A DNA stretch of 64,000 nt from Paenibacillus paeoniae (GCF_003388735.1 NZ_QUBQ01000001.1:1240001-1304000), one strand, 5' to 3'. Shown: positions 18,643 through 26,895, counted from the stretch's first letter. The notes: generated by a model not told the origin, from the letters alone. Numbers and translations: made by a program.

Positions 18643-20703
18643 ATGGATATGAACGCGTATTTGTCCATGTTTATCGACGAATCCAACGATCATCTTCAAT
18701 CCTTGAACGAAAACCTGCTTCAATTGGAAAGTGACCCTGATGATTTAAGTATTGTGCAATCGATCTTCCGTTCAGCGCATACGCTGAAAGGGATGTCGGC
18801 CACGATGGGATTTGAAGATTTGGCCGCTTTGACGCATGAAATGGAAAATGTGCTTGATCTGGTGCGCAATAGCAAGCTGAAAATGGACAGCTTTATCTTC
18901 GACACGCTGTTCAAGGGGCTGGATGCTCTTGAAGCCATGGTTCAAGATATCGTAGAAGGAGGCACTGGCAAGGCAGATGTCACGTCGATAGTCGCTTCTC
19001 TTCAGACCATTATGAAAAGCGACTACAAGAGCGGTGATGCTTCGCCCACAACAGTGCCTGCTGCAGCTGCAGCTCCGTCCATCTCAACTAATGCCGCTCT
19101 CCTGGACCAGTTTCAGTCGTCCATTCTGCTGCAATCGATGGAAAGCGGCCATCAGCCGTTCTTCATTCAAGTATCTTTGGAGGAAACTTGCGTACTAAAG
19201 GCTGCCCGCGCTTATATGGTTTTTGATCTGTTGGAGCGCAATGGCGAGATTGTGAAGTCAGATCCAGCGGTACAGGATTTGGAGCAAGAAAAGTTTGATC
19301 GCTCATTCTCCATCTTTACGATATCGTCTCTGAAAGAGTCGGAGCTGATGGAGCAGATCGGCAACATATCGGAAATTGCGACGGTTCAGGTTACGCCCCT
19401 TGATCCGGAATCCCTGGCAGCCCTGACTACAGCGCCAGCGGCTGCGGCAGTTGAGACGATCAGTGCACCTGCGGCGGCGCCTGCAGCGGCAAGTCCGGTG
19501 AAGCAAGCGGCAGAGCCGGCCAAGAAGTCGCCACAGGCGTCTGGTGGGGCAGTAGCCAGAACGATTCGCGTCGATATCGATCGTCTGGATACGCTGATGA
19601 ACTTGTTCAGCGAACTGCTTATCGACCGCGTTCGTCTGGAGCAACTGGCTAGTGAAGTAAAGCGCAACGATCTGACGGAGACGGTCGAGCATATGGCCAG
19701 AGTTAGCTCCGATCTGCAAAATATAGTATTGAAATTAAGAATGGTTCCCGTTGATTCCGTGTTCAACCGTTTCCCGAGAATGATTCGGGATCTTGCCAAG
19801 TCACTGGACAAGAAGATCGAGCTAGTGATTACAGGTGCAGATACCGAGCTTGACCGCACGGTAATCGACGAGATCGGTGATCCGCTTGTACATTTGCTCC
19901 GAAACTCCGTGGATCATGGGATCGAGACGATTGCGGATCGCATCGCTGCAGGCAAGCCGGAAACAGGCACCATTCATCTGCGCGCTTATCATAGCGGCAA
20001 TCATGTCTTCATCGAAGTGGAAGAAGACGGCAACGGTATTAATCAGGAGAAAGTGCTTAAGATCGCGATTAAAAACGGCGTTCTTACAGAAGAGGCAGGT
20101 CGCAACCTGACTCCGGATGAGATCAATATGCTGATCTTTGCTCCAGGATTCAGTACCGCGGATAAAATCTCTGATATTTCCGGACGCGGTGTCGGACTTG
20201 ATGTCGTGAAGACGAAGATCACTTCGCTTGGCGGCAACGTAACCGTCGATTCGGTATACGGCAGAGGCACGAAGTTCTCGGTCCAATTGCCGCTTACGCT
20301 TTCGATTATATCGGCAATGCTCATAAAGCTGGGATCGGAGAAATATGCAATTCCTTTGACTTCAATCGTCGAGACTGGAATCGTGAAGCGTGCCGACATT
20401 CTTCAAGTTCATGGCAATCAGATGATACAGTTCCGCAACTCGATCATTCCGCTGGTATCGCTCAGCCGAGTGCTGGAGTCGCCTGATTACGATGAGTCAA
20501 CAGAAGTTGAGACTGAAATAATCGTGATTCGCAAAGGTGAAAAGTGGGCGGCGATTATGGTAGACGAGTTCATCGGTCAAAGTGAGATTGTTTTAAAGAC
20601 ATTAGGACAATACCTGACTCATATTCATGCGATTTCCGGTGCTACCATTCTGGGCGACGGACAGGTTGCGCTAATCATCGATCCGAATGCACTGATTAAA
20701 TAA
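18643..20703 (+). CDS. cheA: Chemotaxis histidine kinase CheA
   Basis: CheA is the kinase that couples receptors to CheY and CheB. The 686-residue product has the five canonical domains. The Hpt domain carries phospho-His H46 (FRSAHTLKGMSATMGF), and a P2-like CheY-binding region lies at about 145-250 between Ala/Pro-rich linkers. The dimerisation domain is at about 300-365, and the HATPase domain has the N box (LLRNSVDHGIE) and G boxes (GNGI, GRGVGLDVV). A C-terminal CheW-like domain completes it. An AGGAGGTG site precedes the ATG. It lies directly before cheW. Confidence 0.97.
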   Translation: MDMNAYLSMFIDESNDHLQSLNENLLQLESDPDDLSIVQSIFRSAHTLKGMSATMGFEDLAALTHEMENVLDLVRNSKLKMDSFIFDTLFKGLDALEAMVQDIVEGGTGKADVTSIVASLQTIMKSDYKSGDASPTTVPAAAAAPSISTNAALLDQFQSSILLQSMESGHQPFFIQVSLEETCVLKAARAYMVFDLLERNGEIVKSDPAVQDLEQEKFDRSFSIFTISSLKESELMEQIGNISEIATVQVTPLDPESLAALTTAPAAAAVETISAPAAAPAAASPVKQAAEPAKKSPQASGGAVARTIRVDIDRLDTLMNLFSELLIDRVRLEQLASEVKRNDLTETVEHMARVSSDLQNIVLKLRMVPVDSVFNRFPRMIRDLAKSLDKKIELVITGADTELDRTVIDEIGDPLVHLLRNSVDHGIETIADRIAAGKPETGTIHLRAYHSGNHVFIEVEEDGNGINQEKVLKIAIKNGVLTEEAGRNLTPDEINMLIFAPGFSTADKISDISGRGVGLDVVKTKITSLGGNVTVDSVYGRGTKFSVQLPLTLSIISAMLIKLGSEKYAIPLTSIVETGIVKRADILQVHGNQMIQFRNSIIPLVSLSRVLESPDYDESTEVETEIIVIRKGEKWAAIMVDEFIGQSEIVLKTLGQYLTHIHAISGATILGDGQVALIIDPNALIK

Positions 20704-20716
20704 GGAGGGGTTTTCG

Positions 20717-21178
20717 ATGGGAGAAGAATTAAAGGTTATCGTGTTCGCGCTTGGCAAAGAGGAGTATGGGATTGAAGTTGATAAAGTTCGTACGATCGAA
20801 AGATTATCACCTATTACTCGCGTGCCGAAGACCGCATCCTTCATTAAAGGAGTCATCAATCTGCGCGGAATCGTAGTTCCTGTCATCGATCTGAGAGGAC
20901 GATTCAATTTGTCCGAGACAGAGCATACGGAACACTCCCGTATCATTGTCGTTGCCGTTGCTGATCTCGAAGTTGGCTTTATCGTTGACTCTGCGAACGA
21001 TGTAATCGATATCGATACAGATATGATCGATTCTCCGCCAGAGATCGTAGGCGGCATCAAAGCGAAGTATCTTCGCGGCATTGCCAAGCTCGGGGAAGGA
21101 CGCTTGCTTATTATGCTGAACCTTTCGGAAGTGCTCAACAAAAACGAAATCATTCAGCTTGAGCAGCTTGAGGTATAG
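20717..21178 (+). CDS. cheW: Chemotaxis coupling protein CheW
   Basis: CheW is the adaptor joining CheA to receptors. It is a single CheW/SH3-like domain of 153 residues with family segments such as EEYGIEVDKVRTIERLSPITRVP, FIKGVINLRGIVVPVIDLR and RLLIMLNLSEVL. It is cytoplasmic. GGAGGGG lies about 8 bases before the ATG, 13 bases after cheA. Gene order cheA-cheW-cheC-cheD matches Bacillus. Confidence 0.96.
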   Translation: MGEELKVIVFALGKEEYGIEVDKVRTIERLSPITRVPKTASFIKGVINLRGIVVPVIDLRGRFNLSETEHTEHSRIIVVAVADLEVGFIVDSANDVIDIDTDMIDSPPEIVGGIKAKYLRGIAKLGEGRLLIMLNLSEVLNKNEIIQLEQLEV

Positions 21179-21181
21179 TCT

Positions 21182-21802
21182 GTGTCGCTATTTGAATCTT
21201 TTAAAGCTTTTGAATGGGATGTGCTGAAGGAAGTCGGCAACATCGGGGCGGGCAATGCGGCAACCGCGTTGTCCAAACTGCTGGACAAGCCCGTTGACAT
21301 GGGGGTTCCGAAGGTTAGCTTGCTCCCATTCGAGGAAGTGGCGGAACGCGTAGGCGGAGCCGAGCAGATCGTAATTGCCGTCTTTCTGAGAGTGGAGGGC
21401 GACGCTCCTGGCAATATGTTCTTTATTATCGAGGAGCAGTCCGCCAAACGTATGTTGAATCAGCTTCTATCGATGAACCATCAGGAAGACGAAGGCTATT
21501 CAGAGATGGAACTGTCTGCTTTATGCGAAATTGGCAATATACTGGCGGGTTCCTACTTGTCCTCGCTTGCCGATTTCACCCAGCTGCCGATGGTGCCATC
21601 CGTTCCTGCAATCGCTCATGATATGGCCGGCGCGATATTAAGCTACGGGTTAATGCAGTACGGAGAAATGGGCGACTCTGCTTTATTAATTGAGACTACG
21701 TTTCTGGAGGATCGACAATCGCTTGAGGGACATTTCTTCTTGATCCCCGATCCGGAATCATTTAACAAAATTTTCAAGGCATTGGGAGTCGAGCTGGGAT
21801 GA
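21182..21802 (+). CDS. cheC: CheY-P phosphatase CheC
   Basis: CheC dephosphorylates CheY-P and is regulated by binding CheD. The 206-residue product contains two phosphatase helices of the E-x2-N type, LKEVGNIGAGNAATAL near the start and ALCEIGNILAGSYLSSL in the middle. Both proposed active sites are therefore retained. The start is GTG three bases after the cheW stop. The stop overlaps the cheD ATG (ATGA). Confidence 0.95.
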   Translation: MSLFESFKAFEWDVLKEVGNIGAGNAATALSKLLDKPVDMGVPKVSLLPFEEVAERVGGAEQIVIAVFLRVEGDAPGNMFFIIEEQSAKRMLNQLLSMNHQEDEGYSEMELSALCEIGNILAGSYLSSLADFTQLPMVPSVPAIAHDMAGAILSYGLMQYGEMGDSALLIETTFLEDRQSLEGHFFLIPDPESFNKIFKALGVELG

Positions 21803-22290
21803 CAGGGCAAACGTTGGTGAAGGTGGGCATGGCAGATCTGAATATTGCGATGGAAGGTGCCGTTCTGAAAACAACGGGGTTAGGATCTTGCGTTGGCCTG
21901 ACGCTGTTTGATCCCCAGAGCAAGGTGGCCGGCATGGCGCATGTGATGCTCCCTTCCTCCGAGATCGCTCGCGAGTCGCAGCTTAATATCGCGAAGTACG
22001 CAGATACTGCTATTCCGGAGCTGCTGGGCAGGATGGAAGCAGTGGGTGCGCGTTTAGGCCGTATAGAAGCTAAGATGGCGGGCGGGGCCCAAATGTTCGC
22101 GCTCGGCGGTTCGGATACGCTTCGAATCGGGCCTCGTAATGTAGAGTCCTGCAAGGTAATCTTGCAGCACTATCGCATCCCGATACTTGGGATGGATACG
22201 GGAGGCAATTACGGCAGAACTGTAGAGTTTGACAGTTACAAGGGTATTTTGCTCATCAGAAGCGTGCAGCATGGTGTAAAGGAGATTTAA
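21799..22290 (+). CDS. cheD: Chemoreceptor glutamine deamidase CheD
   Basis: CheD deamidates receptor glutamines and forms an adaptation complex with CheC. The 163-residue product has the catalytic Cys in LGSCVGLTLFD (near residue 33) and a His in the MAHVMLPSS segment. The later GGAQMFALG...IGPRNVE motif is typical of the family. The ATG overlaps the cheC stop. It ends two bases before the next small membrane protein gene. Confidence 0.95.
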   Translation: MTGQTLVKVGMADLNIAMEGAVLKTTGLGSCVGLTLFDPQSKVAGMAHVMLPSSEIARESQLNIAKYADTAIPELLGRMEAVGARLGRIEAKMAGGAQMFALGGSDTLRIGPRNVESCKVILQHYRIPILGMDTGGNYGRTVEFDSYKGILLIRSVQHGVKEI

Positions 22291-22291
22291 G

Positions 22292-22741
22292 ATGCAAGGA
22301 ACTTGGCGATGGAATGTGGTATTCGGCATGACGGGTATAGTTCTGACGGTTCTCTTCTCCATCGGCAACAATCCGTTATCGGTAATCATGCTTAGAAGTC
22401 TTTATGCGTTCATTGCGTTTTTTGTGCTTGCGTACCCGATTCGTTATGTTTTGGCTTTTATATTGAAGCCTCCGGCAATGATCGGGGATGTGCAAGAGAA
22501 CGAAGAGACGAAGGGCAGTTCGCTTGATCTGACAACCCCTGATGAGGGCGAGGATTTAAACGATCTGTTGAAGGCGCAGATGCTGGGAGCTGCAAATCCG
22601 GCGGAGCAGGAACAACAGAGCTCCTCCAATCAAGAGGCGGACCCGGCGTTCCGTCCGCTTGCGCCTCCGCAATTTGTATCTACAACTAATAAACAGCCGG
22701 AAGATTTGGCGAAGGCATTACGTCACCTGACAGGAGAGTGA
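22292..22741 (+). CDS. Small two-helix membrane protein between cheD and sigD
   Basis: I do not recognise a named family. The 149-residue product has two hydrophobic segments (about residues 8-25 and 30-55) joined by a short loop. An acidic, Gln/Ser-rich cytoplasmic-looking tail ends in QPEDLAKALRHLTGE. A GGAGATT site precedes the ATG. It is packed between cheD (1-base gap) and sigD (4-base gap), so it must be co-transcribed and is likely translated with them. Bacillus subtilis has no gene at this place. A link to motility or SigD control is inference from position only. Confidence 0.75.
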   Translation: MQGTWRWNVVFGMTGIVLTVLFSIGNNPLSVIMLRSLYAFIAFFVLAYPIRYVLAFILKPPAMIGDVQENEETKGSSLDLTTPDEGEDLNDLLKAQMLGAANPAEQEQQSSSNQEADPAFRPLAPPQFVSTTNKQPEDLAKALRHLTGE

Positions 22742-22745
22742 GTCG

Positions 22746-23531
22746 ATGGCTGAGCTGAAGACGCCTCATTTGACTAACATCCAGATGTGGCAAGCTTGGA
22801 AAGAATACGGTGATATTGAAGCGAAGAAGGCATTGATTGAAACCTATTTGCCTTTGGTCGAATATGTAACGAATCGAATGGCAATCGGACTGCCGAAGAA
22901 CGTCATAAAGGACGATCTTGCCAGCAATGGCGTCATGGGGCTGATCGATGCGATTGAGAAGTTTGATTACTTGCGCGGACTGCAGTTCGAGACGTACGCT
23001 TCATGGCGCATTCGCGGCTCTATTATTGATGGCTTGCGTCAAGGCGACTGGGTGCCGCGTTCCGTTCGTGAGAAAGCAAAACGGGTCGAAGAGGCGTACC
23101 AGCATCTGGAGCAGCAATATATGCGCTCGGTTACAGATCTGGAGGTAAGCTCGTACTTGCAAGTATCCGAAAAAGAATTTACCAATATGCTTCAGGACAT
23201 CTCCGTCGCGACGATCTGCTCACTGGAAGACCCCATCCGCGAAGAAGAATCGGAGACGCGCATGTCGTTGCTTGTAGATGACAAGGCGAAAAATCCGGAT
23301 TATAAAGTGCATGAGTTTTATTTGAAAGAATCGCTGGTTAAAGGCATTGAACGATTGACGGAGAAGGAAAGAACGGTTGTATCGCTGTTTTATTACGAAG
23401 AATTGTCGTTAAGCGAAATTGCGGAAGTGATGTCGCTATCCCCTTCGAGAATCTCCCAGCTCCATTCCAAAGCTATATTGAGGCTGCGTGGAGCGTTGGC
23501 TAAACATAAAGATCAACTAATGCAGCATTAG
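22746..23531 (+). CDS. sigD: Flagellar/motility sigma factor SigD (FliA family)
   Basis: SigD directs transcription of late flagellar, chemotaxis and autolysin genes and is held by the anti-sigma factor FlgM. The 261-residue product has region 2 (DLASNGVMGLIDAIEKFD, then FETYASWRIRGSIIDGLR) and the FliA-type segment WVPRSVREKAKRVE. Region 4 follows (LTEKERTVVSLFYYEELSLSEIAEVM, SPSRISQLHSKA), with a helix-turn-helix for the -35 element. GGAGAGTGAG precedes the ATG. It lies near the 3' end of the operon as in Bacillus, where distance from the promoter affects its level. Confidence 0.96.
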   Translation: MAELKTPHLTNIQMWQAWKEYGDIEAKKALIETYLPLVEYVTNRMAIGLPKNVIKDDLASNGVMGLIDAIEKFDYLRGLQFETYASWRIRGSIIDGLRQGDWVPRSVREKAKRVEEAYQHLEQQYMRSVTDLEVSSYLQVSEKEFTNMLQDISVATICSLEDPIREEESETRMSLLVDDKAKNPDYKVHEFYLKESLVKGIERLTEKERTVVSLFYYEELSLSEIAEVMSLSPSRISQLHSKAILRLRGALAKHKDQLMQH

Positions 23532-23546
23532 AGAGGAGGGAGTAAG

Positions 23547-24953
23547 GTGGACAATATTCAATTAGATTCCTATCTGCGTATTCAGACTTCAGCTGACAAG
23601 CTGTCTGCCTTCCTAACATTCAGTCGGATAACGGAAGATTTTGTATGTGCTTCTTCGGACATGGAACAATATGTGCGCAGCAAGGGCGTTGTCCATGGAC
23701 TCCGAATCGATGTGCTGGATCAAATATGCAGAAATCCGCTGGCTTACTGCAGAGAACAGACTCTGATCGCACAAGGGGAAGCTCCTGGAGAAGGAAAGGA
23801 CGGAGCCATACGCTTCGTCTATGATATGGAGGATAAAAAGCAGCATAAGCCTGCTGAGGATCAAGACGGAAAAGTAGATCTGAAAGAAGTAACGAGGCTG
23901 AAAAACGTCATGCGTGGACAATTGATCGCAGAACTAGTGGAGCCGACGTCCGGTTCCTCGGGCAAGATGGTAACCGGTGAACTCATACCTCCGAAGTTCG
24001 GCAAGAAAGTCCGATTCAAAATCGGGAAAAATGTTGTGCAAAATGGCGAAATCGCTCTCTATGCGGCGATCGACGGATTGATTACGATTACCGATAAAGG
24101 AAAGATCAACGTATTTCCTGTGTATGAGGTGAATGGCGATGTGGATTACAGCATCGGCAATATCGATTTTGTCGGAACGGTTGTTATTCGCGGGAATGTG
24201 TTGAATGGCTTCCGAGTGAGGGCTTCGGGCGATATTCGTGTCGTTGGCGGCGTAGAGGGAGCGGAGCTGGAGTCAGACGGATCTATTGAAATTACAGGTG
24301 GCATTATGGCGAGCAACAAGGGACATATCAAAGCGGGCCGCAATGTTCGAAGCTCCTTTATACAAGACGGACATGTTTTTGCTGGAGAGGATGTAATCGT
24401 CTCGCAAAGTATCATGCATTCAGTCGTCAAAGCGGGTAGAAATGTCATTTGTTCCGGGGCGAAAGGGCTCGTAGTAGGAGGCCTCATACAGGCAGGGGAG
24501 CAGGTTGTCGCACGTACGCTCGGCAACGCTATGTCTACTGCGACGGCAATAGAGGTCGGTGTAAACCCACAGCTTCGTGAGGAACTGCTGGAACTCCGTG
24601 CTACCATTAAGCAATCCTACGAAAGCAATGAGAAGACCGAGAAGGCGCTTGTCATACTGGATCAAATGGCGGCCGCCGGCCAACTGACGCCTGACAGGCT
24701 GGAGCTTCGTGCTAAGCTTAATGCAACCAAGCGGCAGACGAGCGTTTTGGTCGAGGAGTCTAAGGCGCGCATGCTGGAGATCGAGAAAACGCTGGAGGAT
24801 ACCAACCGTTCCAAAATAAATGTAAGCGGAACCGCGTACGGCGGCATCAAAATTGTAATCGGACGTTATACCAAGTTTGTTAAAGACAGCGCTCAGCGTG
24901 TTTCCTTCCGATTAATGGATGGAGATGTCGCGATGGTGCCCTATAATCCTTAA
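23547..24953 (+). CDS. FapA-type DUF342 polymer-forming protein
   Basis: This 468-residue cytoplasmic protein belongs to the FapA/DUF342 family. It has an N-terminal region to about 150 and a central beta-helix-like part of repeated short strands (for example GDVDYSIGNIDFVGTVVIRGNVLNGF, ASGDIRVVGGVEGAELESDGSIEITGGI, AGRNVRSSF). A coiled coil (about 335-425) and a short beta end follow. Related proteins occur in flagellar operons of Vibrio and in many Firmicutes; function is unclear, with polar or membrane targeting suggested for some. The GTG start follows GAGAGGAGGGAG. It sits directly after sigD, in the operon. Confidence 0.85.
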   Translation: MDNIQLDSYLRIQTSADKLSAFLTFSRITEDFVCASSDMEQYVRSKGVVHGLRIDVLDQICRNPLAYCREQTLIAQGEAPGEGKDGAIRFVYDMEDKKQHKPAEDQDGKVDLKEVTRLKNVMRGQLIAELVEPTSGSSGKMVTGELIPPKFGKKVRFKIGKNVVQNGEIALYAAIDGLITITDKGKINVFPVYEVNGDVDYSIGNIDFVGTVVIRGNVLNGFRVRASGDIRVVGGVEGAELESDGSIEITGGIMASNKGHIKAGRNVRSSFIQDGHVFAGEDVIVSQSIMHSVVKAGRNVICSGAKGLVVGGLIQAGEQVVARTLGNAMSTATAIEVGVNPQLREELLELRATIKQSYESNEKTEKALVILDQMAAAGQLTPDRLELRAKLNATKRQTSVLVEESKARMLEIEKTLEDTNRSKINVSGTAYGGIKIVIGRYTKFVKDSAQRVSFRLMDGDVAMVPYNP

Positions 24954-24990
24954 CACCCCATAAGTCTAAAAAGCGGGAGGTGCGGTTTGA

Positions 24991-25317
24991 ATGACCTTTA
25001 AGCCACTGGATCTTCAAATGTCCGTTCCGCGCACGCAGGAGTTTAGCGGTATGCAGCAGCAAGCTGCGCAGCGGCCGCTAACGGAGCAGAACATGCTGGC
25101 GAATCAGGCGTCGAAGCAAACGGAAGAGATGCGCAACCAGAATACAGCGGTTGAGAAGTCCTCGAATCCTCAAGTGCGTGCGGATCAAGACGGGGCAAAT
25201 GATGGCGGATACAAACGGGGAAACCGTAAAAAAGGCGTGGGCACGGAAGAGGAATCGGGAGTCGATGAACCTCCGGTGCATCCGTATAAAGGACATCATC
25301 TAGATATTAAGCTGTAG
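24991..25317 (+). CDS. Small hydrophilic protein of the fla/che operon
   Basis: This is an unrecognised 108-residue protein with no signal or membrane segment. The first two thirds are Gln/Asn/Glu-rich and probably disordered or helical, with a basic patch (YKRGNRKKG). The end PPVHPYKGHHLDIKL looks like a conserved C-terminal motif, as seen in small operon-tail proteins of related flagellar loci. GGGAGGTG precedes the ATG by about 10 bases. It lies 37 bases after the DUF342 gene. A motility role is suggested only by location. Confidence 0.7.
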   Translation: MTFKPLDLQMSVPRTQEFSGMQQQAAQRPLTEQNMLANQASKQTEEMRNQNTAVEKSSNPQVRADQDGANDGGYKRGNRKKGVGTEEESGVDEPPVHPYKGHHLDIKL

Positions 25318-25353
25318 ACCAGCAGTATAAGCAAAAGAGGCGGGATGCTACAC

Positions 25354-25935
25354 ATGGAACCATGGCAATATATCGTACTCGTTGGAGCGGTCGTCGTTGT
25401 AGGCGCCCTCATCATGCCGCGAAAGAAGCCGGACGGCAATGAGGCCCCGCAGTCTGTCCGCAATATGGAGACGGCGCTTGATCAGTTCATGGAAAACATG
25501 GAGAAGGACAACGAGCATCTGGTTCAGCTAATTGCGGATTCCCAGCAAGCGGCCAAGCAGGAGGCCAATAGCAAAGATATGCGGATTGCTACATTAGAAG
25601 AGCGCTGCGGGCAATTGGAGAAGCTATTGCAAGAAACGCTTGTCAAGCCCGCTGAAGCTCGCATACAGGCGGCGGAGCAGCCTGTCGCTGCCGGCATGGC
25701 GGGGCAAGCGGCCTCTGTACCCGCCAATCACCCTGATAGGTACGAAGGGGTGAAAATTGCGATTGAGGATCAGAATCCCAAATCCAACTCGATCCATGAT
25801 CGCTATTCGGAGTTGTTCCGTCTATACGCGGAAGGAAAATCGATTGAGGCGATTGCCAAAAGACTGGGCATGAATAAAGGGGAAGTTCAGCTTATAATCG
25901 GCTTGTCCAAACAGGAGGGTTCGCTCCATGTTTAA
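25354..25935 (+). CDS. SwrB-like membrane-anchored protein with C-terminal HTH-like motif
   Basis: The 193-residue product has one N-terminal membrane helix (about 4-20, then RKK). A coiled coil follows (about 30-100), then an Ala/Pro-rich linker and a conserved C-terminal segment beginning SIHDRYSELFRLYAEGKS. That segment continues as a helix-turn-helix-like stretch (IEAIAKRLGMNKGEVQLIIGL). Bacillus SwrB (YlxL), which promotes export-gate maturation, has the same place after sigD and a similar anchor plus coil plan. Orthology is inferred from layout rather than clear identity. The ATG at 25354 is preferred; the in-frame ATG at 25345 abuts the GAGGCGGG site. Its end overlaps the next gene by 8 bases. 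Confidence 0.75.
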   Translation: MEPWQYIVLVGAVVVVGALIMPRKKPDGNEAPQSVRNMETALDQFMENMEKDNEHLVQLIADSQQAAKQEANSKDMRIATLEERCGQLEKLLQETLVKPAEARIQAAEQPVAAGMAGQAASVPANHPDRYEGVKIAIEDQNPKSNSIHDRYSELFRLYAEGKSIEAIAKRLGMNKGEVQLIIGLSKQEGSLHV

Positions 25936-26482
25936 CAAACGATCCTTTGTGCTGGGGCTTGGCGTTGGCATTATCGTGGGAGTCCTGTTGCTGGAGCTGT
26001 TCATGCTGGGACAGAACAGTCAGAATAAGCTGAACATATTGGAGCAGGAGATGAGTCAAGTCAACCTGCAAGAGGAAGGTTTCTCAGGCGGAGAACCAAC
26101 ACCAGATCCCTCCTCCGTGCCGGATCATGTCGCAACGGAAACTCCAGAAGCGACGTTTGAGACGCCGCAAACGGAGAATGAGGCGAGCGAGACGCCAGTT
26201 GCCGATGCGCAGACAGAAGTACTGGAGGAGGCTAAGCGAGTCGAGCGATTGATTCGAATCGAACCAGGTTTTGATCTGACCAAAACGTCGGAGCTTCTGC
26301 TTGCCAATGACATCATTGATAATGCGCCTGCATTCGTCAAACAAATGAAAGCCAAAAACAAGCAGGCCAGAGCCGGTTATTTTTTGCTTGCAGAGAATGC
26401 CGGAATTGAGGGAGCAGTCAAAGGCGTGACCGGACAGCCGATCAGCAAGGCTGATGCGGAGGCCTGGCTTGCCGCTCAATGA
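25928..26482 (+). CDS. Short MltG/YceG-related membrane protein
   Basis: The 184-residue product has an N-terminal membrane helix (about 7-27) and a Glu/Thr/Pro-rich stalk (about 50-105). The C-terminal module (IRIEPGFDLTKTSELLLAN...NAPAFVKQMKAKNKQ...AGYFLL) resembles the small LysM-like N-terminal domain of the endolytic transglycosylase MltG. The catalytic MltG domain is absent, so it should not cleave peptidoglycan; a peptidoglycan-binding or scaffold role is inference. CAGGAGG precedes the ATG, and the gene overlaps the SwrB-like gene. It is the last gene before the long spacer ahead of rpsB. Confidence 0.75.
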   Translation: MFNKRSFVLGLGVGIIVGVLLLELFMLGQNSQNKLNILEQEMSQVNLQEEGFSGGEPTPDPSSVPDHVATETPEATFETPQTENEASETPVADAQTEVLEEAKRVERLIRIEPGFDLTKTSELLLANDIIDNAPAFVKQMKAKNKQARAGYFLLAENAGIEGAVKGVTGQPISKADAEAWLAAQ

Positions 26483-26501
26483 TCGTTTTCTTATAGAGTT
26501 T

Positions 26502-26709
26502 GTTCAAAAAGTCCATTTTTGATCACGAAGTGGATCAGGAAGCCTATTCGACAGCGAATATGGCATTCAGCCGAAACCTCCGGTGCTCACGTAGCCTCCG
26601 CTATGCTACGCTCCTCATTTCCTGGCTTCATCCCGTCTTCTGCGGCGTTTTAAAAAAAACGCATCATCGGAAGCATAAGCTCATGTGCTGAAAACCGGAC
26701 TTTTTGAAC
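26502..26709. repeat. MITE-like interspersed element with 13-bp terminal inverted repeats
   Basis: A 208-base segment is bounded by GTTCAAAAAGTCC at 26502-26514 and its exact inverse complement GGACTTTTTGAAC at 26697-26709. Inside are further hairpins: a near palindrome around TGATCACGAAGTGGATCA (about 26519-26536), CGTAGC/GCTACG near 26589-26613 and GCGTTTT/AAAACGC near 26645-26662. A 63-codon frame across it has no plausible start site or protein features. The structure fits a non-autonomous element or folded interspersed repeat; from memory similar ends are common in Paenibacillus intergenic regions, but copy number cannot be checked here. No target duplication is evident. Confidence 0.6.
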
Positions 26710-26740
26710 ATGCACCTATGACGGAAATGGCAAAGTGTTC

Positions 26741-26769
26741 TTGCATGGACAAGTTATCTATGATATATT
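26741..26769 (+). promoter_or_regulatory. Probable sigma-A promoter of rpsB-tsf
   Basis: TTGCAT at 26741-26746 and TATATT at 26764-26769 are separated by exactly 17 bases. This lies about 127 bases upstream of the rpsB start in a spacer otherwise lacking a gene. The leader then contains GACGG (about 26774) and CCGTC (about 26803) able to pair, followed by the AGGAGGTG ribosome site. Ribosomal protein operons commonly have such long leaders; autoregulation by S2 is possible but not shown. Confidence 0.5.
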
Positions 26770-26895
26770 AAATGACGGTGTTAAAATCACACGCAGATCA
26801 ATTCCGTCAATGGTGCTTTTGCCTGGCGAAAGTTTTGTCGGAAGGCGCGATCTAGCGGAGGGACACACAATAACCATTACAGGAGGTGTTGAAGA

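Noticed and set aside
26500..26691. 63-codon frame inside the inverted-repeat element
   Set aside because: There is no ribosome site, domain or plausible protein composition; the segment is better explained as a structured repeat.
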